A DNA stretch of 46,046 nucleotides. Source: Phenylobacterium sp. (GTDB lineage: Bacteria; Pseudomonadota; Alphaproteobacteria; Caulobacterales; Caulobacteraceae). The notes beneath the pieces were generated by a model. That model was not told where the DNA came from. It ran no database searches and was given only the letters and a program-made list of their open reading frames with translations. How positions within the stretch are numbered: the stretch's first letter is position 1; each line of letters opens with the position of its first letter. Where the stretch lies: contig SSMU01000007.1 of NCBI GenBank assembly GCA_004799545.1, forward strand, positions 1 to 46,046, read 5' to 3'. Of the stretch, positions 10,190 to 18,815 are shown piece after piece. The translations under genes were made by a program, and so were the position numbers.

Positions 10190-10211
10190 CTTGGCGTCAC
10201 AGGTCCGTTCT

Positions 10212-11123
10212 TCAGGCGCCGGCCGGCGGGAGCTGGCCGGGCGGGAGGGGCTCGCGCGGCCGCACGGCCACCACGTCGGGGTTGCGCAGGTCGATGCGCT
10301 CGAAACCGAGGTCGAGGATGCGCGAGCGCTGATCGAGTTGCTCGAGCTGCATCAGGGCCTCCTCCTCGCCGACCGCGGGCAATTGGATCAGCGAGCCGTC
10401 CTGCATGCGCAGGTCCCAGCGCCGGTCGTCGACGCGGACCAGGGCGTCCATGCGTCCCATCAGCTTGGGGCGCTGGGCCAGCAGCGGCAGGATCTTCGGC
10501 GCGGCCTCGCCGCCGCCCTCGCCCACCACCAGCGGCAGGCTGGCGAAGCGGGCGGGATCGGCCTCCGGGATCGGCTGGCCGTGCTCGTCGATGACCGAGG
10601 TCTTACCCTCGTGCTGCCAGACGGCGAGCTGGCGGCGCTCGATGACCGAGATCACCAGGGTGTCGGGCAGCAGCCGCTCGATCCGCGCCTCCTTCACCCA
10701 GCCGACCGCCTCGACGTGCTGGCGCAGGGCCGGGAGGTCGAGGCCGAGCAGGGGCTGGTCCTTGAACACCCCGGCGGCGCGGACGATGTCGGCCATGGCC
10801 ATGGGCGAGGCGCCCTCGACGCGCACCTTGCGCAGGCGGAAGCCGGCCTGGCCGAACTTGCCGTCGACGCCGGTCTGGACGGCGGTCGCGATCCGTTGCG
10901 CGCGGTGGCCGGTGGCCAGCACGGCGACGCCGGCCAGGACCAAGAGGGCCGCCGCGGCGCCCAGGATGAGTTTGGGAGAGGGACCGTGCCCCGGCGTCGG
11001 ACGGCCCCTTGCCGGCGCAGCTGCGCCCGACGGTTTTGACCGGGGACGCTGTGCCGGTTTAAGGGGCGCCTTGGCCCGAGGTTTCGCCTTGGTCTGCGAG
11101 CCTCCCCGCACTGCCGCGGGCAT
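10212..11123 (-). CDS. ftsQ: Cell division protein FtsQ
   Basis: Bitopic inner-membrane protein that links early and late divisome parts and binds FtsB/FtsL. 303 residues: a basic, Pro-rich cytoplasmic tail (1-50), one transmembrane helix ([19 protein letters not shown], about 52-70), then a periplasmic POTRA domain ([10 protein letters not shown]...) and beta domain. The start ATG 11123 lies 65 bases inside the end of ddl; the long basic tail is typical of alphaproteobacterial FtsQ, so I keep this start. An overlap this long implies coupled translation with ddl. Confidence 0.95.
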   Translation of the reverse strand: MPAAVRGGSQTKAKPRAKAPLKPAQRPRSKPSGAAAPARGRPTPGHGPSPKLILGAAAALLVLAGVAVLATGHRAQRIATAVQTGVDGKFGQAGFRLRKVRVEGASPMAMADIVRAAGVFKDQPLLGLDLPALRQHVEAVGWVKEARIERLLPDTLVISVIERRQLAVWQHEGKTSVIDEHGQPIPEADPARFASLPLVVGEGGGEAAPKILPLLAQRPKLMGRMDALVRVDDRRWDLRMQDGSLIQLPAVGEEEALMQLEQLDQRSRILDLGFERIDLRNPDVVAVRPREPLPPGQLPPAGA

Positions 11124-12036
11124 ACGCGTCCTCCGTAATCCAAAGCACCAGACGATCGAAATCCACGCCCTGCTGCGCCGCCTGCTCGGGGACGAGCGAG
11201 GTGGGCGTCATGCCGGGCTGGGTGTTCACCTCCAGAAGGACCAGAATGTCCTTAACGTCGTCATAACGGAGGTCGGCGCGGGTAACCCCTCGGCAACCAA
11301 GAGCGGCGTGCGCCATCTCGGACAGTTTCAGCGCCTTTTCAAAGGCATGCGGCGGGATCGGGGCCGGAACCACGTGCTGCGAGCCGCCCTCCCCGTACTT
11401 GGCCTCGTAGTCATAAAATCCGGTGCGCGGGATGATGTCGGTGACGGTCATGGCCTTGCCGTCCATGACGCCGACGGCGAGCTCCTTGCCGGCGATGTAG
11501 GGCTCGATCATCACCGCCTCGCCATAGGTCCAGCCCGGCGCGACGATGTCCTGCGGCGGGCTGTTGGCGCCCTCGAAGACCAGGAAGACGCCCACCGAGG
11601 AGCCCTCGGCGTTGGGCTTGACCACATAGGGCGGGGCCATGACGTGCTCGCGGGCCGCCTCGAACCGGTTGAACAGGCCGCCGCCCGGCACCGTCACGCC
11701 CGCCGCGGCCAGCACCGCCTTGGACTTGGCCTTGTCCATGGCCAGGGCCGAGGCCAGCACGCCGGAGTGGCTGTAGGGGATGGCGAGGGTCTCCAGCACG
11801 CCCTGCACGCAGCCGTCCTCGCCCCAGGCGCCGTGCAGGGCGTTGAAGCAGACGTCGGGCTTCAGCCGGGCCAGCACCTGGGCCAGGTCGCGGCCGGCGT
11901 CGACGCGGGAGACCTTGGCGCCCAGCCGCTCCAGGGCGTCGGCGCACGCGCGGCCCGAGACCAGGCTCACCTCCCGCTCGGAGGAGAGGCCGCCCAGGAG
12001 GACGGCGACGTGGTGACCGGACAGCGGCGCGCTCAA
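11059..12036 (-). CDS. ddl: D-alanine-D-alanine ligase (DdlB type)
   Basis: ATP-grasp ligase that joins two D-Ala molecules to make the dipeptide added by MurF. 325 residues. Visible motifs are [17 protein letters not shown] (N-terminal substrate loop), [25 protein letters not shown] (ATP-grasp), TRADLRYDD and [20 protein letters not shown] (metal- and D-Ala-binding end). A GACTC (GANTC) site lies five bases upstream of the start. ddl ends inside ftsQ. Upstream, on the other strand, is the inserted thioesterase gene, so ddl-ftsQ-ftsA probably begin a new transcript. Confidence 0.96.
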   Translation of the reverse strand: MSAPLSGHHVAVLLGGLSSEREVSLVSGRACADALERLGAKVSRVDAGRDLAQVLARLKPDVCFNALHGAWGEDGCVQGVLETLAIPYSHSGVLASALAMDKAKSKAVLAAAGVTVPGGGLFNRFEAAREHVMAPPYVVKPNAEGSSVGVFLVFEGANSPPQDIVAPGWTYGEAVMIEPYIAGKELAVGVMDGKAMTVTDIIPRTGFYDYEAKYGEGGSQHVVPAPIPPHAFEKALKLSEMAHAALGCRGVTRADLRYDDVKDILVLLEVNTQPGMTPTSLVPEQAAQQGVDFDRLVLWITEDAYARGSAGRLADQGETSGQGAP

Positions 12037-12119
12037 CGGCGACTCCTGAGTGGGGCGAAAAAGCCCTATGGCGGGTGCGCCCGCCGGAGATTCCCGTCAA
12101 GCGGGGAGCATGGCGGCTT

Positions 12120-12139
12120 GCTGACACAGCCTTGTCAGC
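12120..12139. promoter_or_regulatory. Inverted repeat between ddl and the divergent thioesterase gene
   Basis: GCTGACA-CAGCCT-TGTCAGC is a perfect seven-base inverted repeat with a six-base spacer in the 139-base divergent gap. It has the form of a dimeric-regulator operator; there is no known match. Confidence 0.35.
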
Positions 12140-12175
12140 AGGGGCGGCGCAGGGTCGTGGCCTAGGAGAGCCGCC

Positions 12176-12598
12176 ATGCCCGTCGCCACCGCCCTCGACG
12201 CCTTCCCCAGGCCGCCCTGCGCCGAGTTGCTCGGCTGGGAGATGATCCATGCCCGGCCCGCCGAGGGCTGGGTGCGGGTGAGCTTCCAGGCCAAGCCGCA
12301 GTTCCGCAATCCGGCCGGCTTCATCCAGGGCGGCTTCCTGGCGGCCATGCTGGACGACACCATGGGCCCGGCGGTGTTCGTGATGACCGAAGGCGCGCTC
12401 TACACCGCCACCATCGACATGAATGTCAGCTACGTGGCGCCGGCCAAGGTCGGCCCGATCTACGGCGAAGGCCGGGTGGTGCACCTGGGCAAGAGCGTGG
12501 GCTTCCTCGAAGCGGAACTGCGCGATGCGACGGGGTTGTTGATCGCCCGGGCGACGTCGACGGCGCGGCTGGTCCCGGCGGAGAAGGCGCTGGGGTGA
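12176..12598 (+). CDS. PaaI-family hot-dog thioesterase
   Basis: Probable acyl-CoA thioesterase of the PaaI/YbgC-like hot-dog fold; substrate unknown. 140 residues, a normal single domain. The helix motif NPAGFIQGGFLAAMLDDTMG (about 42-61) holds the HGG-like catalytic region (here QGG), and TIDMNVSYVAPAKVGPIYGEG follows as the usual beta strand. The start ATG is preceded by AGGAGA at six bases. It is the only plus-strand gene inside the division cluster, between murB and ddl, and has no obvious functional tie to it. Confidence 0.85.
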   Translation: MPVATALDAFPRPPCAELLGWEMIHARPAEGWVRVSFQAKPQFRNPAGFIQGGFLAAMLDDTMGPAVFVMTEGALYTATIDMNVSYVAPAKVGPIYGEGRVVHLGKSVGFLEAELRDATGLLIARATSTARLVPAEKALG

Positions 12599-12767
12599 CC
12601 TTCCTTTCCCATTCATGGGAAAGGGGGACCGTTGGCCGAGCGTAGCGAAGAGCCAATGGTGGAAAGGGAGGGCCGCAAGCGCGGTGCGCGCCGCCTTCCC
12701 TCTCCACCATCCGGTGTCCGCTTCGCTCCCCGGACGGTCCCCCTCTCCCGCTGCGCGGGAAAGGAAG
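12599..12767. repeat. Intergenic palindromic element, copy 2 of a two-copy family
   Basis: It has the same layout as 4164-4340: an opening hairpin (CTTTCCCATTCATGGGAAAG), a GGGGGACC step, TGGTGGAAAGGG...CCCTCTCCACCA arms, a GGTGTCCGCTTCGCTCCCC block, and a closing TCCCGCTGCGCGGGA hairpin. It lies between the converging 3' ends of the thioesterase gene and murB, where it may serve as a two-way terminator. Confidence 0.7.
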
Positions 12768-13703
12768 TTACGGCCTACCGATGCGCTTGATCTCCCAGTC
12801 GAGGTCGACGCCGAACTTCGCCTTCACGTCGGCGCGGACCGCCTCGCCCAGGCCCTCGAGGTCGGCGGCGGTGGCCTCGCCGGTGTTGATCAGGAAGTTG
12901 GCGTGCAGGGGGGAGAACATGGCCCCGCTGCCCTTGCCGCTGACGCTGAACGGCTTGCCGCGCCACCCGGCCGCGTCGACCAGCTTCCAGGAGGACTGGC
13001 CGGGCGGGTTCTTGAAGGTCGAGCCGCCGGTCTTCTCGCGGATCGGCTGGGTCTGCTCGCGCCGGGCGGTGATCTCGGCCATGCGGGCCTCGACTGCGGC
13101 CGGCGCGTCGGGGGTCCCCTGGAAGAGGGCGCCGGTGAAGATCAGCGGCTCGGCCGCCGCACGCGCCGACTTGCGGTAGCTGAAGCCCATCTCGGCGTTG
13201 GAGAGGACGACGCGCTGGCCGGCGCGGGTGATCGCGTAGGCCTCGATGAGCACGTCCTTGGTCTCGGCGCCGTAGCAGCCGGCGTTCATCACGCAGGCGC
13301 CGCCGATCGAACCCGGGACGCCGCGGTAGAACTCCAGGCCGCCGATCCCCGCCTTGCCGGCTTCGCGCGCCAGGATGGCGTCGAGCACGGCGGCGCCGGC
13401 GAAGATGCGGGGTTCGGCTCCAGGCTCAAGCCGGGGCTCGACCTTGCCGAACGCGCGGCCGGCCAGGCGGATCACCGCGCCCTCCACCCCGCCGTCGCGG
13501 ACCAGGGTGTTGGAGCCGACGCCCAGCGGGGTCACCGGCACGGCCGGATCGAGGGCGGCCAGGAACTCGGCGAGGTCGGCCTCGTCCTCGGGCAGGAACA
13601 GCACCTCCGCCGGACCGCCAACCCGGAACCAGGTGAACGGGCCGAGCAGCTCGTCCCTCAGCAGCTTGCCACGGACGGCCGGGAGGCGCTCCCGCCAGCT
13701 CAT
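12768..13703 (-). CDS. murB: UDP-N-acetylenolpyruvoylglucosamine reductase MurB
   Basis: FAD enzyme that reduces UDP-GlcNAc-enolpyruvate to UDP-MurNAc with NADPH. 311 residues. FAD-binding PCMH motifs are seen ([50 protein letters not shown]), followed by the SYRKS loop, and [10 protein letters not shown] near residue 230 with the catalytic Ser region, typical of the short type II-like enzymes. It overlaps murC by four bases (ATGA), indicating coupled translation. Confidence 0.97.
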   Translation of the reverse strand: MSWRERLPAVRGKLLRDELLGPFTWFRVGGPAEVLFLPEDEADLAEFLAALDPAVPVTPLGVGSNTLVRDGGVEGAVIRLAGRAFGKVEPRLEPGAEPRIFAGAAVLDAILAREAGKAGIGGLEFYRGVPGSIGGACVMNAGCYGAETKDVLIEAYAITRAGQRVVLSNAEMGFSYRKSARAAAEPLIFTGALFQGTPDAPAAVEARMAEITARREQTQPIREKTGGSTFKNPPGQSSWKLVDAAGWRGKPFSVSGKGSGAMFSPLHANFLINTGEATAADLEGLGEAVRADVKAKFGVDLDWEIKRIGRP

Positions 13704-15121
13704 TCGGCGGCCTGGCCCAACGCCTGCAGCTGGTCCGGCAGGGCGTAGGCCCAGCCGGTGATGTCGCCCGCGCCCAGCAGCAGCACCAGGTCGCCGGCCT
13801 TGGCTTCCTCGCGCACCAGGGCGGCCAGGTCGGCGGGATCGTCGAGGGCGATGGCGCGGCGGTGGCCGGAACGGCGCAGGCCCTCCACCAGGGCGTCGCG
13901 GCTGGCGCCTTCGATCGGCGCCTCGCCGGCCGGATAGACGTCGGCGACGATCACCACATCGGCGTCGTTGAAGGCGGCGCAGAAGTCGTCGAACAGGTCG
14001 CGCAGGCGGGTGTAGCGGTGCGGCTGGACCACGGCGATCACCCGGCCCTCGGTCACCGCGCGGGCGGCCTTCAGCACCGCGCTGATCTCCACCGGATGGT
14101 GGCCGTAGTCGTCGATGACCCGGACGCCGCCCGCGACGCCGGTGGTGGTGAACCGCCGGCGCACGCCGCCGAACCCGGCCAGGCCCTTGCGGATATCCTC
14201 CGGCGTCACGCCGAGCTCGCGGGCCACGGCGACGGCGGCGAGCGCATTCAGCACGTTGTGCTGGCCGGGCATCGGCAGGTGCAGGTCGTCGATGCGGGTG
14301 ACGCCGTCCTCGCGCGGGGCGATCACCGCGTCGAAGCGGGCGCCTTCCGGCCCCATGGTGATGTTCTCCGCGCGGACCTCGGCCTGCGGATTGACGCCAT
14401 AGGGCACCAGCCGGCGGTTCTCGACGCGGGACGTCATGGCCTGGACCTCGGGGTGATCGGTGCAGACCGCCGCGAAGCCGTAGAACGGGATCGCCTCCAC
14501 GAAGTCGCGGAACGCCTTCTTCACCGCGTCGAAGTCGCCGTAGTGGTCGAGGTGCTCGGGATCGATGTTGGTGACCACCGCCACGGTGGCGCGCAGCTTC
14601 AGGAAGGAGCCGTCGCTCTCGTCGGCCTCGACGACGATCCAGTCGCCCGTGCCCACCTTCGCATTGGTGCCGTAGGCGTTGATGATGCCGCCGTTGACCA
14701 CCGTGGGATCGAGCCCGCCGGCGTCGAGGATGCAGGCGATCATCGAGGTGGTGGTGGTCTTGCCGTGCGTGCCGCCCACCGCGACGGAGAACTGGAGCCG
14801 CATCAGCTCGGCCAGCATCTCGGCGCGGCGGACCAGCGGCAGGCGCTTGTCGCGGGCCGCCGCCATCTCCGGATTGTCGGCCTTCACGGCGGTCGAATAG
14901 ACCACCGCCGCGGCGCCCTCGATATAGCCGGCGTCGTGGCCGATGAAGATCCTGGCGCCCAGCTTCTCCAGCCGCTCGGTGTTGGCGCTGGCCTTGGCGT
15001 CGGAGCCCTGCACCGCATAGCCGATGCGCAGCATGATCTCGGCGATGCCGCTCATGCCGATCCCACCGATGCCGATGAAGTGCACGGGGCCGATTTCGAA
15101 GGGCACAGGGCGTCGCGTCAT
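13700..15121 (-). CDS. murC: UDP-N-acetylmuramate-L-alanine ligase MurC
   Basis: Adds L-Ala to UDP-MurNAc, the first peptide step of the wall precursor. 473 residues in three Mur domains: an N-terminal Rossmann-like part ([17 protein letters not shown]), the ATP-binding P-loop [15 protein letters not shown] (about 113-127), EADESDGSF, the central [14 protein letters not shown], and a C-terminal domain with [10 protein letters not shown] and [14 protein letters not shown]. The only strong Shine-Dalgarno-like GGAAGGG lies 14 bases before the ATG, inside a large palindrome (15132-15183). Confidence 0.97.
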   Translation of the reverse strand: MTRRPVPFEIGPVHFIGIGGIGMSGIAEIMLRIGYAVQGSDAKASANTERLEKLGARIFIGHDAGYIEGAAAVVYSTAVKADNPEMAAARDKRLPLVRRAEMLAELMRLQFSVAVGGTHGKTTTTSMIACILDAGGLDPTVVNGGIINAYGTNAKVGTGDWIVVEADESDGSFLKLRATVAVVTNIDPEHLDHYGDFDAVKKAFRDFVEAIPFYGFAAVCTDHPEVQAMTSRVENRRLVPYGVNPQAEVRAENITMGPEGARFDAVIAPREDGVTRIDDLHLPMPGQHNVLNALAAVAVARELGVTPEDIRKGLAGFGGVRRRFTTTGVAGGVRVIDDYGHHPVEISAVLKAARAVTEGRVIAVVQPHRYTRLRDLFDDFCAAFNDADVVIVADVYPAGEAPIEGASRDALVEGLRRSGHRRAIALDDPADLAALVREEAKAGDLVLLLGAGDITGWAYALPDQLQALGQAAE

Positions 15122-15131
15122 GGCGTGGTGC

Positions 15132-15183
15132 TAGACCCTTCCTGGTTCAGGTGAAATCACCTGAACCAGAAAAGAAGGGTCTA
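15132..15183. repeat. 52-bp near-perfect palindrome upstream of murC
   Basis: Outer arms TAGACCCTTC (15132-15141) and GAAGGGTCTA (15174-15183) enclose inner arms CTGGTTCAGGTGA (15142-15154) and TCACCTGAACCAG (15157-15169). Only AA separates the inner arms and four extra A bases break symmetry. The stem would include the Shine-Dalgarno-like sequence of murC. It may be a dispersed repeat, an operator or a leader structure. Confidence 0.75.
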
Positions 15184-15193
15184 TCTCAAGAGT

Positions 15194-16456
15194 TTAGAGC
15201 GCGTCGGGCGGCGGAGCGCCGCAGCTGAGCCGGCCCGCGTGCAGGCGGCAGGCGACGATCAGGGCGTCGGAGAGGTCGTGGAAGCCGCCGACCCAGTCCT
15301 TCCCCTTCCGGTCGAGGACGAAGTAGCCGAACCGTCCGAGGGTGACGGCCTCGGTCTGCACGCCATCGACCGCGAGATGCAGGGTGGTGACCGGGGGCAG
15401 GTCTCGGGGGTCCTGGACGTCGCCGCCGGTGCCGACGATCAGCTCCGGCGGCCGATCGCCGGCGAAGTCGAAGCTGGTGAAGTTGTGCACGTGGCCGGCG
15501 ATCAAGAGCTGGACGCCCTTCAGGCCGCTGGCCTGGGCCGCGGCGCGTTCGTTGACGTTGCCCCAGTCCCCGCCGAGCGTGGCGCCGTTGTGCGACAGGG
15601 CCCAGAGCGGCCGGTGGGTGACCATCCAGACCGGCGTCGGGCCCGGCGGAATGGCGGCCAGCGCCTTGGCGAACAAGGCGACCTCGTCCGGCTGCGGCTT
15701 GGCGTCGTCGGGCATGGCGCTGTCGAGGATGGCCAGGCGCACGCCGCCCAGATCCACCATGAAGGGCGTGCTGTAGCCGGTGGGGCAGGCCTGCGCCTCG
15801 CGGTCGGCGTCGAGCAGCCGGAACCAGCCCCGGCCACCGCGCTTGCAGTCCTCGTGGTTGCCGCGGGCGAAGATCCAGGGGGCGGCCTTGAGCAGCGGCG
15901 CGCCGGGGGCGAACAGCTCGGCCTTCCAGGTCGGCCAGCGGTCGCCGAACGGACTGCCCTGGCAGGCGGCGGCGCCGTCCGGGCACGGCTTCTCGCGGTA
16001 GTAGTAGTCGCCCACGTGGATCACCAGGTCCGGCTTCTGCGCCGCGGCCAGGGCCGCCACCTTGGCGAACGGCCAGCCGGCCACGGGATCGTTGCAGTTC
16101 TGGGTGACGCCCGCGCCGATCCGGCAGCCGCTGTCGCCGAGGATCACCAGCCGGTTGGGCCGGGCCTTGGGAACCGGCAGCCGCTGGCCCTCGACGGAGA
16201 TCCGCCGGGCGGTCTTCGGCAGAGGCGCGTCACACATGCGATTGGCGAAGGTCTCGTTCGGCGCGGCGCGCTCGCGCATCCGCACGCGCCGGCCGTCGAC
16301 GGTTAGCATCGGGCAGGTGTCGGCCTCGGTGACCGCGCGGACCTCGGCCCCGCGGCCGGTCACCTCGACCCAGGCGGCGAGCGGCGCGGCGGTGGCCGGA
16401 AGGCTGAAGGCGAGACTGAAGACCAAGCTGAAGAGGATGCTGGCTAACGCGCGCAT
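15194..16456 (-). CDS. Exported calcineurin-like metallophosphatase
   Basis: Predicted periplasmic phosphoesterase with two metal ions; substrate unknown. 420 residues from the ATG at 16456, which has GGGGGCGG upstream and begins a clear signal peptide (RALASILFSLVFSLAFSLPA, cleavage near TAAP). Metal motifs occur in the family order: GDSG (in VILGDSGCR), GDYYY, GNHED, THRPLW and GHVHNF. Several Cys residues in the first half suggest disulfides. ATG 16489 is possible but has no ribosome-binding site. It lies between murG and murC, where the standard cluster has no such gene. Confidence 0.85.
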   Translation of the reverse strand: MRALASILFSLVFSLAFSLPATAAPLAAWVEVTGRGAEVRAVTEADTCPMLTVDGRRVRMRERAAPNETFANRMCDAPLPKTARRISVEGQRLPVPKARPNRLVILGDSGCRIGAGVTQNCNDPVAGWPFAKVAALAAAQKPDLVIHVGDYYYREKPCPDGAAACQGSPFGDRWPTWKAELFAPGAPLLKAAPWIFARGNHEDCKRGGRGWFRLLDADREAQACPTGYSTPFMVDLGGVRLAILDSAMPDDAKPQPDEVALFAKALAAIPPGPTPVWMVTHRPLWALSHNGATLGGDWGNVNERAAAQASGLKGVQLLIAGHVHNFTSFDFAGDRPPELIVGTGGDVQDPRDLPPVTTLHLAVDGVQTEAVTLGRFGYFVLDRKGKDWVGGFHDLSDALIVACRLHAGRLSCGAPPPDAL

Positions 16457-16498
16457 GTCCGCCCCCGGAACGAGTGAGGCGCAAGTCATAGCGCAGCT

Positions 16499-17611
16499 TC
16501 AGTCGCGCAGGCCGATCTTTCCGCTGGCGGTCTGTTCGACCACGTCGGCCAGCCGCTCGGCGGCGTCGGGGATGGCGACCGAGCGGGAGGCCGCGGCCAT
16601 GCGAGCGAGGCGCGCGGGGTTGGTGAGCAGCTTCTCCAGGGCGCCGGAGAGGCTCTCGACGGTGAGCTGGTTCTCGCGGGCGATCTCGGCGCCGCCGGCC
16701 TCGGCGAGCAGGCGGGCGTTCTGGCCCTGGTCGTCGTCCAGCGCGATGGCCAGCGGCACCAGGATGGCGGGCTTGCCGGCCACGGCGAACTCGCACACCG
16801 AGCCCGCGCCGGCCCGGCCGATCACCAGGTGGGCGGCGGCCAGGCGGCCGGCCATGTCGCGGAAGAAGGGGGCGATCTCGGCGTCGACCACGGCGTTGCG
16901 GTAGATCCGCCGGGCGGTCTCCATGGATTCCTGGCGGGTCTGCTGCTGGACCGTCAGCCGCCGCTTGAGGTCGTCCGGCAGGGCGGCCACGGCCTCGGGA
17001 ACCAGCTCGGAGAGCAGGCGCGCGCCCTGGCTGCCGCCGGTGACCAGCAGGCGCAGCGGGCCCTCGGCGGTCGGCGGGGCGTAGGGGACTTCGGCCAGGG
17101 CGCGGATCGGCGGGCGGACCGGGTTGCCGACCACGATCGCCCGGCCGACGACCTTGGGCGGCGCCTTCAGGAGCGTCGGGAAGGCGCAGGCGACGGTGTT
17201 GACCCGGCCGGCCAGCTTGCGGTTGGCGCGGCCCATCACCGCGTTCTGCTCATGGATCACGGTCGGCCGCCTTTCCCAGAGCGCGGCCACCAGGGCGGGC
17301 GCGGACGGGTAGCCGCCGAAGCCCACCACCACGTGGGGGCCGATCTCGCGGTAGGCGGCGCGGGCCTGCAAGGCGCCGCGCATCACGGCGAAGCCGGCGC
17401 GGGCCATGCCGATCGGATCGCCCGGCTTGTAGGTGGCGGCCGAGAGCGCGATCCGCCGCTCGGCCGGGAAGTCGCCCGCGAAGCCCGCCACCCGCTCGTC
17501 GGAGGCCAAGACGATGGTCCAGCCGCGCGCGATCAGGGCCTCGGCGAGCGCCTGGGCGGGGAACAGGTGGCCCCCGGTGCCACCCGCGGCGACGACGGCG
17601 ACCTTACGCAT
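16499..17611 (-). CDS. murG: Lipid II synthase MurG (GlcNAc transferase)
   Basis: Peripheral inner-membrane GT28 glycosyltransferase that adds GlcNAc to lipid I. 370 residues. The N-terminal AAGGTGGHLFPAQALAEAL is the first G-loop; VVGFGGYPSAPALVAA and VIHEQNAVMGRANR follow; LLVTGGSQGARLLSEL begins the C-terminal UDP-GlcNAc-binding half, with GRAGAGSVCEFAVAGKPAIL as the donor site. It follows ftsW after 28 bases. Confidence 0.97.
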   Translation of the reverse strand: MRKVAVVAAGGTGGHLFPAQALAEALIARGWTIVLASDERVAGFAGDFPAERRIALSAATYKPGDPIGMARAGFAVMRGALQARAAYREIGPHVVVGFGGYPSAPALVAALWERRPTVIHEQNAVMGRANRKLAGRVNTVACAFPTLLKAPPKVVGRAIVVGNPVRPPIRALAEVPYAPPTAEGPLRLLVTGGSQGARLLSELVPEAVAALPDDLKRRLTVQQQTRQESMETARRIYRNAVVDAEIAPFFRDMAGRLAAAHLVIGRAGAGSVCEFAVAGKPAILVPLAIALDDDQGQNARLLAEAGGAEIARENQLTVESLSGALEKLLTNPARLARMAAASRSVAIPDAAERLADVVEQTASGKIGLRD

Positions 17612-17639
17612 GATCTGGGCGGCGCATGATCGGGGCGCT

Positions 17640-18815
17640 TTAAGCGAACGCGCCGGCCTTGGCGAGGCCTTCGCTGTGGGTGTAGGCGCCGGGCCTGCGG
17701 CGGGTGAGCGCGAGCGCCATGCCCAGCGTCAGGCCCATGGCCAGCATGGAGGAGCCGCCGTAGCTGATGAACGGCAGGGTCATGCCCTTGGTGGGGATCA
17801 TGTCGAGGTTCACGGCGACGTTGATGAAGGCCTGCTGGCCAACCATGACGAAGAGGGCGGCGGCCGCCACCTGTTCGAACGGGTCCGACAGCTTCATCGA
17901 CCGGTAGAGGCCGCGGATCACCACGAAGGCGAAGAGGGCGATCAGCAGCAGGCTGAACAGCAGGCCGAACTCCTCGGCCCCCACCGAGTAGATGAAGTCG
18001 GTGTGCAGGTCGGGCACATGGCGCTTCATGATCCCCTCGCCCGGGCCGCGCCCGAACAGGCCGCCGGCCGCCTGGGCCATGGCGGCGGCGTCCACCTGAT
18101 GGGTGTCGGAGCTGTCGGGGGAAATGAACTTCTCGACGCGCGAATGGACGTGCGGCAGCAGGAAGTAGGTCGACGACAGGCCCGCGACCGCCAGGCCGCC
18201 CAAGAGCATCACCCAGGAAAGCGGCACGCCGGCCATCCAGAAGGCGGCGCCGAAGGCGATGGTGATCAGCACCGTCTGGCCGACGTCCGGCTGGATCAGC
18301 AGCAGGCCGATGGAGAGGAAGTAGAGGCCGAAGGCGACCGAGACGCCGGGCACGCCGGCGCCCTTCTGCCCCTCGGAGAACATCCAGGCGACCAGGATCA
18401 CCAGCGCCGGCTTCATGAACTCCGAGGGCTGCAGGGAGAAGCCGCCGAACTCCAGCCAGCGGGTGGCCCCCTTGGCGTTGTGGCCCAGGAACGGCAGGGC
18501 GATCATGATGGCGATGGCCGCCAGCCAGATGAAGAAGGCCGCCCGGCGGATGCCCTTCACCTCCAGCATGGAGACGCTGATCAGGATGATCACCGCGCCG
18601 GCCGCGAACACGCACTGCCGCACGGCGAAATGGAAGGGGTCGCCGACGTTCATCCGCGCCGCGGCGGCGGGACTGGCGGCGAAGGCCAGCGTCACGCCGA
18701 TGGCGATCAGGATGGCGATGACGCCCAGCATCCAGCGGTCCACCGTCCACCACCAGACGCCGATCGGCGAGCGGTCGGAGCGCGGGAAGGCGTGGGCCTG
18801 GGACGAGGTGGTCAA
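17640..18815 (-). CDS. ftsW: Septal peptidoglycan polymerase FtsW (SEDS family)
   Basis: Multi-pass SEDS glycosyltransferase that polymerises lipid II at the septum with FtsI. 391 residues with about ten transmembrane segments. Family motifs include GATRWLEFGGFSLQPSEFMKP (loop 4), LLIQPDVGQTVLI, the catalytic-side loop with KRHVPDLHTDFIYSVGAEEFG, and FINVAVNLDMIPTKGMTLPF near the C-terminus. It overlaps murD by four bases. Confidence 0.97.
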   Translation of the reverse strand: MTTSSQAHAFPRSDRSPIGVWWWTVDRWMLGVIAILIAIGVTLAFAASPAAAARMNVGDPFHFAVRQCVFAAGAVIILISVSMLEVKGIRRAAFFIWLAAIAIMIALPFLGHNAKGATRWLEFGGFSLQPSEFMKPALVILVAWMFSEGQKGAGVPGVSVAFGLYFLSIGLLLIQPDVGQTVLITIAFGAAFWMAGVPLSWVMLLGGLAVAGLSSTYFLLPHVHSRVEKFISPDSSDTHQVDAAAMAQAAGGLFGRGPGEGIMKRHVPDLHTDFIYSVGAEEFGLLFSLLLIALFAFVVIRGLYRSMKLSDPFEQVAAAALFVMVGQQAFINVAVNLDMIPTKGMTLPFISYGGSSMLAMGLTLGMALALTRRRPGAYTHSEGLAKAGAFA

